Shown here piece after piece: positions 37,688 to 46,785 of a stretch of DNA of 64,000 nucleotides; the stretch's first letter is position 1; each line of letters begins with the position of its first letter. The translations under genes were made by a program, and so were the position numbers. Below the pieces are notes generated by a model. It did no database searches and had not been told where the DNA came from. It saw only the letters and a list, made by a program, of their open reading frames with translations. Source of the stretch: JACCZX01 sp963829995. Its GTDB lineage: Bacteria > Pseudomonadota > Gammaproteobacteria > Burkholderiales > Burkholderiaceae_F. Where the stretch lies: positions 23,626 through 87,625 of the forward strand of contig CAWHKW010000020.1 in assembly GCA_963829995.1 (NCBI GenBank), given 5' to 3'.

Positions 37688-39475
37688 CTAGTCGCGCATC
37701 CCCAGCTCGCGCAGGCTGGCGGTCAACTTCGAACGCAGCTGGCCTGCGGGGTCGTCGGACGCCGTACCGGGGATCCGTCGCATGACCTGGGCGGTCACGA
37801 AACCCGGATGACGACGCATATGTTCGTCGAACGCTTGTTGCGCCGCCTGTCGCTGGCCCAGCCGCAGCAGCGCGGCGGCGTGGATCGGCGGCCACGCCAG
37901 CGCAGGAGTGGTGTTGGCAGCGGTCTGGCTCCACTCGTTCGCGAGCTCGTAGCGGCCGGCGCCAAAGTGCGCCAGCGCCAACCGGTACTGCCACTCCGCG
38001 CGAAAGGGGTCGCGCGGTCCAAGGCGGAGCGCGCGTTCGAGCACCGCGGTAGCCTCGTCGAAGCGCCCGTTGAACGTCAGCGCAAAGCCGTACGCACCAA
38101 ACGCTGTCGGCAGCCGGTAGCGACCGCTCCACTCTGCGTTGTTGCGCAGAAGCGCCGGGAAATCGCCTTTCAGGAAAAGCAGGAATGCCTTCGCGCTGTA
38201 GGTGTAGGTGCCGTCGCGGTCGAGCCGCTGCAGATTGGCTGCCGCTTCCTCGGCCCTGTGTACCGCGGCAGGCCGATCGGTGATCCAACCATTGCTCAGC
38301 ACAACGGTAGTGGTGAAGTGCACGCCGCCCCAGGCCCGCGCCGAGTCCGGGTTCATCGCCAGGGCCCGGTCGAACAACGCCCGTGCGGCGAGCACGTTCT
38401 CGCGCGTGACGCCTCGATACCACAGCGCATAGCCCTGCATCGCCAGATCATCGGCCGACACTTCGGTCGGCGACAACGTTGCAATGCGCTCGCCGGTCGA
38501 GCGGTAGAGCTCGGCGACTAGCGTGCGCTCGATCGCCACCCCGAAGTCGCTGACCGCTTGGGCCAGTTGCGCGCGATCAGTGTCAAAGGCCTCGGCCCAA
38601 CGCTGCACGCCGCTCTCGCCGTCGGTCAGCGTGAGGTTGAGCCTGATCCTGCCGCCTTCCTGGCGGAGGCTGCCTTGAACGACATGGCGCACCCCCATCT
38701 CACGCGCTACCTGGCGCGGATCCACGGCCTTGCCCTTGTAGGTGCTGGCGGTGTCGCGCGCGATTACGAAACTGTTCTGCATTCGTGCGACCGCAATCAC
38801 CAGGTCGCCGTGCAGCGCGTCGGCCAGCCACTCAGCATCCGTCCTCTCGCCTTCGAGCGTGAGCGGCAGCACGATGATCGACAGCGCCGGCACTTCGCGA
38901 GACAAAGGTGTTCTCGCCAGCTCGGCCGGTGTTCGCCAGGTAGATGACGTGCTGCGCCAGGTCAACCACGCCCCGCCCGCAAGTAGCACCGCGAGCACCA
39001 CCGCGCTGATTAATCCCGGCCGCCACCAAGGCCGAGGCGGTCGGGAAAATTCCCGTGCAGCGGCCGCGGCGGCGCTCAACTCCGCACGCGCCTCGACAGC
39101 AGCCCCTGAGAGCGGCTTGTCGGGTACCAGCATGTAGCCGCGCCTGGCGACGTTGCGCACGAGTCGGTGCTCGTCGTCGCCGAGCACGCGTCGGATGTCG
39201 GCAATGGCCTGGGTCAGCGATCCCTCGCCCACCACTACCTTCGGCCACACCTGGTTCATTAGCTCGTCTTTATTGATCACTTCGCCGGTGCGGCGGCCGA
39301 GAACGAGCAAAACGTCGAGCGCCTGCTTGCGCAAGCCGGCCAGCTCGCCCTCCGCGTCCCGTAACTCGCCGGAAGTCAGCTCGAGCGTGCAGCGGCCCAG
39401 CAGCAAGCGGTTTGCTGCCGGCATTTCGGTCGAGGTGGAGGGACTGGTCACTGCATCTTCAATTCGTGATTGCAA
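37688..39475 (-). CDS. CadC-like regulator: winged helix, membrane span, TolB-like domain, TPRs
   Basis: Domain order in the 595-residue product begins with an OmpR/CadC-type winged helix at about residues 24-120 (GRCTLELTSGELRDAEGELAGL, then LMNQVWPKVVVGEGSLTQAI and RGYMLVP). A single membrane helix lies near residues 150-172 (LISAVVLAVLLAGGAWL). A TolB/FlgO-like domain follows (SIIVLPLTLEGERTDAEWLADAL to GSLRQEGGRIRLNLTL), then TPR helices. Proteins of this type bind DNA in the cytoplasm and sense something in the periplasm. The start is uncertain: the longest frame begins at TTG, and in-frame GTG (39451) and ATG (39424) codons follow. The target genes are unknown. Confidence 0.88.
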   Translation of the reverse strand: MQSRIEDAVTSPSTSTEMPAANRLLLGRCTLELTSGELRDAEGELAGLRKQALDVLLVLGRRTGEVINKDELMNQVWPKVVVGEGSLTQAIADIRRVLGDDEHRLVRNVARRGYMLVPDKPLSGAAVEARAELSAAAAAAREFSRPPRPWWRPGLISAVVLAVLLAGGAWLTWRSTSSTWRTPAELARTPLSREVPALSIIVLPLTLEGERTDAEWLADALHGDLVIAVARMQNSFVIARDTASTYKGKAVDPRQVAREMGVRHVVQGSLRQEGGRIRLNLTLTDGESGVQRWAEAFDTDRAQLAQAVSDFGVAIERTLVAELYRSTGERIATLSPTEVSADDLAMQGYALWYRGVTRENVLAARALFDRALAMNPDSARAWGGVHFTTTVVLSNGWITDRPAAVHRAEEAAANLQRLDRDGTYTYSAKAFLLFLKGDFPALLRNNAEWSGRYRLPTAFGAYGFALTFNGRFDEATAVLERALRLGPRDPFRAEWQYRLALAHFGAGRYELANEWSQTAANTTPALAWPPIHAAALLRLGQRQAAQQAFDEHMRRHPGFVTAQVMRRIPGTASDDPAGQLRSKLTASLRELGMRD

Positions 39476-39968
39476 AATAATGCTGACTCAGGCCAGCTGC
39501 TGGCACAGTTTGGCATCGCTACGCTGCTGCGGTTCAGCCGCGGATGGATAGCCATCCGCCACTGCGCTCGACGCCGCCCAACGACGAACACGGTATCTAC
39601 GGGTCGCTGCGAGAGTCAATGGATCTTGCAACGCCGCCTAGATCAAACAGCAACGCTTGCGGCTGAGATAGATGTTTCAAGGGTCGTGCTCATCACTGGT
39701 TATCGAGCCGAGGATACAGCGCCGTATGTCTGTCCTCATACAATCCTCGAGGCAAGTTGAGTGACCGCTTCAAGGCGAAATGAGAGGGCTGCGCAGCTGA
39801 CCGCTTCTGGCCGAATGCGGACATCAACAATGCATTCCCTAGCAATCGGCTTCTGAATAATCTCATCGGTTCCAGCGGCCCATCTGGGGAAGGTCACCGG
39901 CGCTGCAACACGCTGCAAGGAAAATCGTCGTAAGGTTGGCTCCGCCGATTACCGGATCACGACATTCA
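39476..39968. other. gene-free divergent promoter region
   Basis: The 490 bases between the leftward CadC-like gene and the rightward aldolase gene hold no convincing coding sequence. Open frames on either strand lack family features and ribosome-binding sites. Both divergent genes need promoters here. I could not pick out a clear -35/-10 pair or a palindrome. Confidence 0.4.
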
Positions 39969-41034
39969 ATGAACGCGACGACGCCAATCGACCTGCGCTC
40001 GGATACGGTCACCCGTCCATCGCCGGCAATGCGATCGGCGATCGCCGCGGCCGCCGTCGGTGATGACCAGTACGGCGACGACCCGACGGTGAACGCGTTG
40101 CAGGAGCGCGTCGCCGCGCTGCTGGGCAAAGAAGCAGCGCTCTGGTTGCCGAGCGGCACCATGGCGAACCAGGTTGCGCTGCGCACGCTCACCCGCCCCG
40201 GAGACGATGTGATCGTCAGCCGCGAGGCGCACGCGGTCTGGCACGAGACCGGGGGATCGGCCGCCAACGCGGGCGTTCAGTTGACCGAGATCGGCGCGCG
40301 CGGTGTCTTCACAGCAGAGGAGTTCCTTGCGGCGATAAAGCCGCGCGACCACGCGATTTACCCTCCCACCACGCTCGTCGAAGTTGAGAACACGCACAAT
40401 CGTGCCGGCGGCGTTGTCTTCCCGCAGGATGAGGCGGTGCGGATCTGCGCCGCTGCGCGCAAGCTGGGTATCGCCAGCTATCTCGATGGAGCGCGCCTCT
40501 GGAATGTCGCTGCTGCGACAGGTACTTCATTGAGTGAGCTGGCCGCGCCCTTCGACCTGGTTGGGGTTTCGCTTTCCAAGGGGCTCGGCGCACCCGGCGG
40601 TTCGCTGCTCGCCGGCTCACGCGACATCGTGGCGCGTGCCAACCGCCACCGCCGCATGTTGGGCGGCGCGATGCGACAGGTCGGAATCTTTGCCGCAGCC
40701 GGTATCTTCGCCCTGGACAACAACATGACGCGCCTGGTCGAGGACCATGCGAACGCTCGCCTGATCGCAGACCGTCTCGCAACAGTGCCGCCGCATCACC
40801 ATCGATCTTGCAACGGTGCAGACGAACATCCTCGTGTTCGGCCTCGCCCCGGACGCACCGGATGCCATGGTGCTCGTCGCCAATGCGCGCGCACGCGGCG
40901 TTCTGATCAATGCCTTTGGACCGCGCACGGTCCGCGCAGTCACGCACCTCGACGTATCGCGCGACCAATGTATGAAGGCAGCCGACGTCCTGGTAGAGAT
41001 TGCCAGCGGCTCGACGGCTGAGGCTCCGCGTTAG
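39969..41034 (+). CDS. ltaE: low-specificity L-threonine aldolase, one frameshift
   Basis: The ATG at 39969 begins MNATTPIDLRSDTVTRPSPAM, the standard aldolase start. PLP-fold motifs follow: GDDQYGDDPTVNALQ, LWLPSGTMANQVAL, HAVWHETGGSAA, VEVENTHNRAGG, SYLDGARLWN and GVSLSKGLGAPGGSLLAGS, which contains the PLP-binding Lys. Near 40786-40793 the frame changes by one base, joining RLAT-like sequence to RITIDLATVQTNILVFGL and on to VTHLDVSRDQ. The joined protein has about 354 residues, normal for the family. It cleaves L-threonine or allo-threonine to glycine and acetaldehyde. The gene for the DUF3500 protein starts 15 bases later. Confidence 0.9.
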
Positions 41035-41049
41035 AGTCGAGTAAGTTGC

Positions 41050-42102
41050 ATGAAGACCCGTCTTTCGCTGCTTGCCTTGCCTGCCCTCGTCGCCGCGTTT
41101 GTTATCGCCATGCCTGAGCTCCACGCACAGACGCCCACCGCCGCCCGAGCGGCGCAGCGCCTGATCGAGGCGACCGCGCCGGCACAGCGCGCAGAGTTGT
41201 TGCTGCCGTTCACCGAAGCCGCTCGCAGCGACTGGCACTACACGCCGCGCCGGCGCGACGGCGTGGCCTGGAAGGCCATGTCGAGTGCGCAACGCGAGGC
41301 GACCACGGCTTTGCTGCGCACGGCGCTGAATGAGCGCGGCCTGGACAAGGTGCGCGCCGTGATGGCGCTGGAGATCACGCTGCGCCAGCTGGAGGCCTTC
41401 GGCTTTTCGCGCGACCCCGAGAACTACGCGCTCGCGATTTATGGCGAACCGGGCGTCGGCGGCTGGGGCTGGCGCATCGAGGGTCACCACCTCTCACTGC
41501 ACTTCAGCCTCGAGGGCGATCGCTACGTGTCGACGCTGCCTCAGTTTTTCGGTGCGAACCCGGCCGTGGTGCCACGCGACGTCGGTGGTGGCGCACCGCG
41601 CGAAGGCTTTCGGCTGCTCGGCAGCGAGGAGGATCTGGCCCGTCAGTGGCTCGCGAGCCTCACTGCGCCTCAGCGAAAGCGCGCGATCTTCGACACGCGA
41701 CCTTTTGGTGACATCGTCAGCGGCAACGCTGCCCGAGCAAAGCCGCTGGATGCCGTCGGGCTGCCCTTCGCGGAGATGGACGCCGCCCAACAGGCACACG
41801 TGCTGAAACTGATCGGTGCGTTTGCTGATCACCTGCAGCCGGAGCTCACCGAGGCGCGCCTCGCGCGTGTGCGCGCGGCTCCACTCGATTCGATCCGCGT
41901 CGGCTGGGCTGGATCGGATCAGCCGCGTCAGCCGCACTACTTTCGCATCCAGGGCGCGAACTTCCTCATCGAGTTCGACAACTCGGGCGGCAACCACATC
42001 CACTCGGTGTGGCGCGACTTCGAAGGTGATTTCGGCCGCGACGTGTTGCGTGACCACTACCGCAAAGCGGAGGGCACTGCGCATCGGCATGGCAAGCGCT
42101 GA
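41050..42102 (+). CDS. secreted DUF3500 protein
   Basis: The 350-residue product has a Sec signal peptide (LLALPALVAAFVIAMPELHA) and the DUF3500 domain. Family hallmarks are LPFTEAARSDWHYTPRRRDGVAWKAM, NYALAIYGEPGVGGWGWRIEGHHLS and the C-terminal NFLIEFDNSGGNHIHSVWRD. The many conserved His, Trp and Glu residues hint at metal binding, but the function is unknown. The gene probably shares a transcript with ltaE. The next 157 bases before the PhoD gene carry no gene. Confidence 0.85.
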   Translation: MKTRLSLLALPALVAAFVIAMPELHAQTPTAARAAQRLIEATAPAQRAELLLPFTEAARSDWHYTPRRRDGVAWKAMSSAQREATTALLRTALNERGLDKVRAVMALEITLRQLEAFGFSRDPENYALAIYGEPGVGGWGWRIEGHHLSLHFSLEGDRYVSTLPQFFGANPAVVPRDVGGGAPREGFRLLGSEEDLARQWLASLTAPQRKRAIFDTRPFGDIVSGNAARAKPLDAVGLPFAEMDAAQQAHVLKLIGAFADHLQPELTEARLARVRAAPLDSIRVGWAGSDQPRQPHYFRIQGANFLIEFDNSGGNHIHSVWRDFEGDFGRDVLRDHYRKAEGTAHRHGKR

Positions 42103-42259
42103 GCGGATGCGCCTGCATGTAGTGACGGCTTTCGACCCTGAGCAGAATCGTGAGCGCCGAAAAGCAGACGCTCAACTTTGACCTATAGCGGTCACCTAAC
42201 GCATGCGGCCCTGGCCTTTATTCACAACCTCGCGGCAGCGCGGCGCACCCCGAGCGCGT

Positions 42260-43967
42260 TCAGGGCGCTGGTGGCGGTGGGTTCGTGCGCGCCGCCGTCA
42301 TCGCGGAGGGCACGAGCCGGTTGCTGCCGTGCTGTACCTCGAACGCGGTGCCCAGGGTCTGCACGTTCGATGGCGCGACCACGCTGTCGACGAACCACCA
42401 TTCGCATACCGCGCGCTCGCGCGTGACGTCGAGCAGCATGTAGCCGCGCTGGTTCAAGTCGATGTACTTGATGTGCGGGTTGATCGTGCGCAACAGCGCG
42501 GCGGTGGAGCCCGTGGGGTCTGGCAGGCCGGGTGCACTGATCGAGGTGCCGACGAATTCCACCGCGCGCGAGCCGTTGCCGTTGGCGGGATCGTACCCGC
42601 CGGTGGCGACGACGGGATTGTTGGGATCCTGCGTGAGGTCGGCGGCCCACGAGCTGTGAAGGTCGCCGGTGAGGATCACTACATCGCCTACCGGCGCGTG
42701 TGTCGCGTCGCCCTTGAGCACGGCATAGACGCGGTCGCGCGCGGGCTGATAGCCGTCCCACTGGTCCGGGTTGATGAACAGGCCGCCGGGTGGGGCGGGA
42801 GGGGGGGACGCCAGGGGCAGCCCCAGCGCTTTGAGCTGCGCGAACATGACCTGCTGTCCGATCAGCTTCCAGCGCGCACCCGAGTCGCGCAGGCGCGCCG
42901 CGAGCCAAGCCTCCTGCTCGGCACCGAGCAGGGTGCGCGACGGGTTTGCAAACGGCCCCACCTGCGCGAAGGCGGGGACGAGAAACCCGGGAATGGTGAT
43001 GGTCGCGGGCAACTGCTGCGAGCGTGCCGACAGGCGCTCCTCGAGCATCAGCAGATCGACCAAGTCGCCGATGCGAAAGGCGCGCTCATTGCGGCGCGGC
43101 TGCGCCGGGTCCACCTGGCGCACCGGCATCCACTCGTAGTAGGCCTGCAGGGCCATCGCCACGCGGTCGGGCCAGGCACCTTCGGCGCCTTCGGTGTGGT
43201 TGAGGGCGCCGTCGCGCCACGCGTTGTTGGTGATCTCACCGTCGTCCCAGATGCAGATCATCGGATGCTGGCGATGCACCTCCTGCAGGTCGGTGTCGCG
43301 CTTGTACTGCGCGTGTCGCTTGCGGTAGTCGGACAGCGTGATGGGTCTCGACCGGCGGTTCGGGCGCGCGCACCTCGTTGGGAAACGCCCCCGGGCCGGT
43401 GTCGTAGGTGTAGTCGCCAAGGTGCAGCACGAAGTCGAGGTCGGCCCGTTCGGCGATGCGGCGGTAGGCGTTGAAGAAGCCCGCCGCGTGGTTGGAGCAA
43501 CTCGCCACCGCGATTCGCAAGTGCGGCGTGGCGCCCACCGGCAGCGTGCGCGTGCGGCCGATCGGTGAAGCCTCGTTCTCGGCGAAGAAGCGGTAATAGT
43601 AGGTGCTGCCCGGGCTCAGACCGACGGCATCGACCTTGACGGTGAAGTCGCGCTCGGCGCTGGTTTCGGCGTCACCGCGCAGCACGACCTTGCGCAACTG
43701 TGCATCGCGTGCGACGAGCCAGCGCACGCCCACCGTGCGCCGCGGCGATTGCGACGTGACGCGTGTCCAAAGGATCACGCGGTCGGCAAGCGGGTCGCCG
43801 CTGGCCACGCCATGCTGGAACAAGGGGCCCGCGGCCGGTGCCGTGCCTGGCACCAGCGGCAACGTGACGGCCGAGGCGAGCGCGGCAGCGACGGAGCCTG
43901 AGCGCTTGAAAAAATCGCGGCGGCTGGTGCGGGTACGCGCTGGCGCGAGGCGTTTGGGGCGGCCCAT
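42260..43967 (-). CDS. phoD: PhoD-like alkaline phosphatase, Tat signal, one frameshift
   Basis: A twin-arginine signal (TSRRDFFKRSGSVAAALASA) leads to the PhoD N-terminal domain (HGVASGDPLADRVILWTRV) and the metallophosphatase core (HLGDYTYDTGPG, GDVVILTGDLHSSW). The frame changes near 43343-43345, where one extra base separates EPPVE from TITLSDYRKRHAQYK; the joined protein has about 570 residues. The motif usually reading WDDHE is WDDGE here, replacing a likely metal-ligand His. PhoD enzymes hydrolyse phosphodiesters in the periplasm using Fe and Ca. The C terminus VRTNPPPPAP-like tail is proline-rich. No Pho box was identified. Confidence 0.88.
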
Positions 43968-44089
43968 GGGAGGTGTTCTTTCGTCGTGGCGGGCCCCTTC
44001 ATAGTAGGCGCGCCCGGCGACACTGTCGATGAGAAACTAGGGAGACAGGCGGACAGCCCCGCCCGACCCTGCGCGAGGGGAGTCAGTCG

Positions 44090-46039
44090 TCAGTGCAACC
44101 GGACGGCGTCGTCGAAGTGCCAGGTCCGGCGAATTTCAATCACGTCGTAGTCGCGGGCCAGCGCGGGTGGGAACGCTGGGTAGTGCTCGTGGCTTTGCAC
44201 GATGCGCCGTATCGCGTCATCAACTTGCGCCACGCCACTGGGGACCACGAAGGTCACCGATTCCACGGATCCGTCGCTTCGAATGGCCACCGTCACCATC
44301 GGATGGCGGTGAGGCTGCTTCGCCACTTCGCGCACCGTTGCGACGGGTGTGTTGAATTGGATCTTCCGGGCCCATCCCTCCGCGTACTGGACAAGTTCGA
44401 CATTGGGGTCGACGCGACCCCATAGCCTGGCTCGACGTGCGGTGCTTAACGAGTAGGGTAGTTGGCGAGCGGCCTTCGAGGCTGCTTCACGCTTGGCCGC
44501 TTCCTCATCGAGTTGACGCCCGATGGCTCGGCGCCGCGCTTCGCGTCTTTCCTCCTCCTCTTTTTCCGCCTCGCCGCGCGCGACCTCTTGCGGTGTCGCG
44601 GCCTGTCGTGCGGGTTCTTGGCGTTCGGCCTCCGGTCGTGCAGCCTCGGGCCGCGCTATTTCCTGTCGAGCGGGCTCCTGCCGCTGCGGCTCCGGTTGTG
44701 CTGTCGGTGCTGACTCGACAGGAGCCGCTTGCTGACGCACTGCAGGTCGACGCTCCGCCTCCATCTGCGCCGCAGCCCTTCGCGTGGCTTCGATGCGCGC
44801 CGCTTCTTCCTGGCGAACGGCCTCTTGTCGCTCCGCCTCCAGTTGCGTTGCTCGCGCCGCTTCGACACGAGCGGCTTCCTGACGAGCTGTCAGCAGGCGC
44901 TCCTCCTCCAACTGTGCCGCAGCCCGTCGCGCGGCCTCGATGTGAGCCGCTGCTTCCTGGCGCGCGGCGTCCTGCCGCTCCGCCTCCAGTCGTGCTGCAG
45001 CCAGTTGCGCGGCCTCCTCGCGTTGAGCCTCCAATCGCGCCGCTTCGACGCGTGCTGCTTCTTCCCGAAGGTCGGCTTCGCGCTTCGCGGCCTCGACCCG
45101 GGCTGCCTCCAACTGATCCGCTTGTTTGGCCAATGCAGCTGCTCTCTCCCGAACGTCCTGTCCGATCCGCTCCCGTGCTAGATCGCCGGGATCTCGATGC
45201 GCCGGCATCACGGTCTCCGGGCTCAAAGCGCTCGGTGCTGCCGTGATCACATCTGGCCCCGTGGGAAGGGGAGGCACGACCAGCTTCGGCCTGCCGGACG
45301 GCGGCACGTCGATCGCGGCCGTCTTGGGGATCTTCGCGGGCGCTGCGTGACGGGACTCACCGCGTGTAGGCGCTTTCGCAGGGGCGGCAGGGGCCACGGC
45401 GTTTCGTTCCGGCTTGGCCTCTGCCTTCGGCGTGGCCGCTGGGACGATCTTGAGTGCACGCCCCCGGAGTGGTGCGGGCGACGTCGGCGCAGTCGGGGCA
45501 AGATCACCTGCAACAGGCGACTCGATCGATGCCTGCTGCGTTGGCCGAGCGACCGAGTTGACCGCGGCCACCGCGGGTGTGACGCGTGCCGGAACAAGCA
45601 CCAGGCGCAACTCGGGCACCTCAACGCGTCGTTCTTGCCAGGGGAAGCCCAAGCCTGGAAGCCCAAGTCCATGGCCACCGAAGGTCAGGCTCAGCAGCAA
45701 TCCGTGAATCAGTAGCGAGAGCAGCAGCGAAGAAGACATTCGCCATCGCTCAGCGCTCATGCGCTGGATCTGCGGTTGTATGCGCGCGGCGGCGTGAGGA
45801 AATTGCTTGGCTGGCGGACGAGATGGCGGTGTCAGCGCGGCGTAGGAGCGCGGGCTAGGAACAGGAGGCTCGCAAGACCGTTGCACCCTCAGGCCCGACA
45901 TGCCCTCAGGTCTTAGCGCTGCCAATTCATGCTCGCCGGTATCAACTTCAAGCGGCAGGGTCGCAGGCCCGGGTGCCGGGTCCAACGGCGCACTCCGCTG
46001 TTGCACCAGACGGCGAGCAGCTTCTTCGATTGTGTTCAA
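44090..46039 (-). CDS. TonB-like energy transducer with long helical linker
   Basis: TTG at 46039 is chosen as start because GAGGAA lies six bases upstream and the region further up is a remnant of another gene. This gives 649 residues. The layout is about 100 hydrophilic residues, one membrane helix (about 102-120, SSSLLLSLLIHGLLLSLTF), a Pro/Ala-rich stretch, some 230 residues of EAAR-type repeats, and a C-terminal TonB fold (HRHPMVTVAIRSDGSVESVTFV and YPAFPPALARDYDVIEIRRTW). TonB couples the inner-membrane proton gradient to outer-membrane transporters. A 100-residue extension before the membrane helix is unusual. No ExbBD or TonB-dependent receptor gene lies near. Confidence 0.85.
   Translation of the reverse strand: MNTIEEAARRLVQQRSAPLDPAPGPATLPLEVDTGEHELAALRPEGMSGLRVQRSCEPPVPSPRSYAALTPPSRPPAKQFPHAAARIQPQIQRMSAERWRMSSSLLLSLLIHGLLLSLTFGGHGLGLPGLGFPWQERRVEVPELRLVLVPARVTPAVAAVNSVARPTQQASIESPVAGDLAPTAPTSPAPLRGRALKIVPAATPKAEAKPERNAVAPAAPAKAPTRGESRHAAPAKIPKTAAIDVPPSGRPKLVVPPLPTGPDVITAAPSALSPETVMPAHRDPGDLARERIGQDVRERAAALAKQADQLEAARVEAAKREADLREEAARVEAARLEAQREEAAQLAAARLEAERQDAARQEAAAHIEAARRAAAQLEEERLLTARQEAARVEAARATQLEAERQEAVRQEEAARIEATRRAAAQMEAERRPAVRQQAAPVESAPTAQPEPQRQEPARQEIARPEAARPEAERQEPARQAATPQEVARGEAEKEEEERREARRRAIGRQLDEEAAKREAASKAARQLPYSLSTARRARLWGRVDPNVELVQYAEGWARKIQFNTPVATVREVAKQPHRHPMVTVAIRSDGSVESVTFVVPSGVAQVDDAIRRIVQSHEHYPAFPPALARDYDVIEIRRTWHFDDAVRLH
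44480..45170 (-). repeat. Ala/Glu/Arg-rich coding repeat in the TonB-like gene
   Basis: Within the TonB-like gene, about 230 codons repeat variants of EAARxEAxRQEAA, giving a TolA-like long charged helix. At DNA level the plus strand shows recurring GCCTCC, CGCTTC and CTGCCG blocks. The repeat would make a rigid rod able to span the periplasm. Such repeats also change length easily by recombination. Confidence 0.6.
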
Positions 46040-46049
46040 CGCAGATTCC

Positions 46050-46115
46050 TCACACTCGGGCGCCCTGAAGCTCACGCGCCTGCGCAAAGGTGAATGCTTC
46101 GTTGAACTGCTCCAT
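46050..46115 (-). pseudogene. 5' remnant of a serine hydrolase gene
   Basis: The minus strand encodes MEQFNEAFTFAQARELQG, nearly the same as the start of the beta-lactamase-type hydrolase at about 61.2 kb (MEQFNEAVTFAQSHEI). The DNA agrees over about 35 bases with few changes and diverges on both sides. Only about 21 codons remain before a stop. It lies directly upstream of the TonB-like start and beside the VOC gene. I read it as the leftover of a duplicated or deleted copy. Confidence 0.5.
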
Positions 46116-46195
46116 GACAAGCATCGTAGCCAGCGAACATGTCGTGGCTGATAACCTCAATCTCTTCGATTTGAAGCCTAAAGAGGAGTGAACCA

Positions 46196-46690
46196 ATGGC
46201 GACGCCCAAGAACACGATCTGTCTGTGGTACGACCACGACGCCGAAGAGGCGGCGCGTTTCTACGCCGCAACCTTCCCCAATAGCAAGGTTGGTGCCGTG
46301 TTCCGCGCACCGTCCGATTATCCCGCTGGTAAGGCGGGCGACGTACTGACGGTCCTGTTCACCGTCTGCGGCGTGCCCTGCATCGGCCTCAATGGAGGGC
46401 CGGAGTTCAAACACAACGAAGCCTTTTCGTTTCAGATTGCGACCGACGACCAGGCCGAGACCGACCGTTATTGGAACGCAATCGTCAGCAACGGCGGCGC
46501 GGAGAGCGCGTGCGGTTGGTGCAAGGACAAATGGGGTCTGTCTTGGCAGATCACTCCGCGCGTGCTAACCGATGCGCTGGCACAAGGCGGCGACGTTGCC
46601 AAGCGCGCGTTCGAAGCAATGATGCAGATGAGCAAGATCGACGTCGCCAAGATCGAGGCGGCCCGAAAGGGCGAGCGCAGTCATGCGTAA
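46196..46690 (+). CDS. VOC family protein (PhnB/3-demethylubiquinone-methyltransferase-like)
   Basis: The 164-residue protein has the two beta-alpha-beta-beta-beta modules of the vicinal oxygen chelate fold. The first module contains TICLWYDHDAEEAARFYAATFPNS and VCGVPCIGLNGGPEFKHNEAFSFQI. The second has WKD-like CGWCKDKWGLSWQITP. This pattern marks the PhnB-like branch often annotated as 3-demethylubiquinone-9 3-methyltransferase, although no methyltransferase domain exists. AAGAGGAG precedes the ATG. Gene remnants lie on both sides. Confidence 0.88.
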   Translation: MATPKNTICLWYDHDAEEAARFYAATFPNSKVGAVFRAPSDYPAGKAGDVLTVLFTVCGVPCIGLNGGPEFKHNEAFSFQIATDDQAETDRYWNAIVSNGGAESACGWCKDKWGLSWQITPRVLTDALAQGGDVAKRAFEAMMQMSKIDVAKIEAARKGERSHA

Positions 46691-46740
46691 GGTCATCGGC
46701 GGCGCGTTATCTCCCTCGACGGCGTCGTGAAATGCGTGCG
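46684..46740 (+). pseudogene. 5' remnant of a dihydrofolate-reductase-family gene
   Basis: An ATG overlapping the end of the VOC gene opens MRKVIGGAL and then hits a stop. One frame over, the sequence continues SLDGVV. Together they match the conserved start of RibD-C/YyaP-type dihydrofolate-reductase-family proteins (MRKVIGGxxxSLDGV). Nothing further downstream fits the family. The gene is therefore truncated as well as frame-broken, and unlike the other breaks in the window the shift has the sense of a missing base. Confidence 0.45.
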
Positions 46741-46785
46741 ACACGCTTGCGACGATCAGAGTGTCGCACTTGCATTCGGCTGAAC

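Noticed and set aside
39470..39760. 96-codon plus-strand open frame before ltaE
   Set aside because: There is no ribosome-binding site, no domain and an implausible composition. I treat the region as intergenic.
46050..46310. 86-codon minus-strand open frame upstream of the TonB-like gene
   Set aside because: Most of it is antisense to the VOC gene. Only the last 21 codons, the hydrolase remnant, show similarity.
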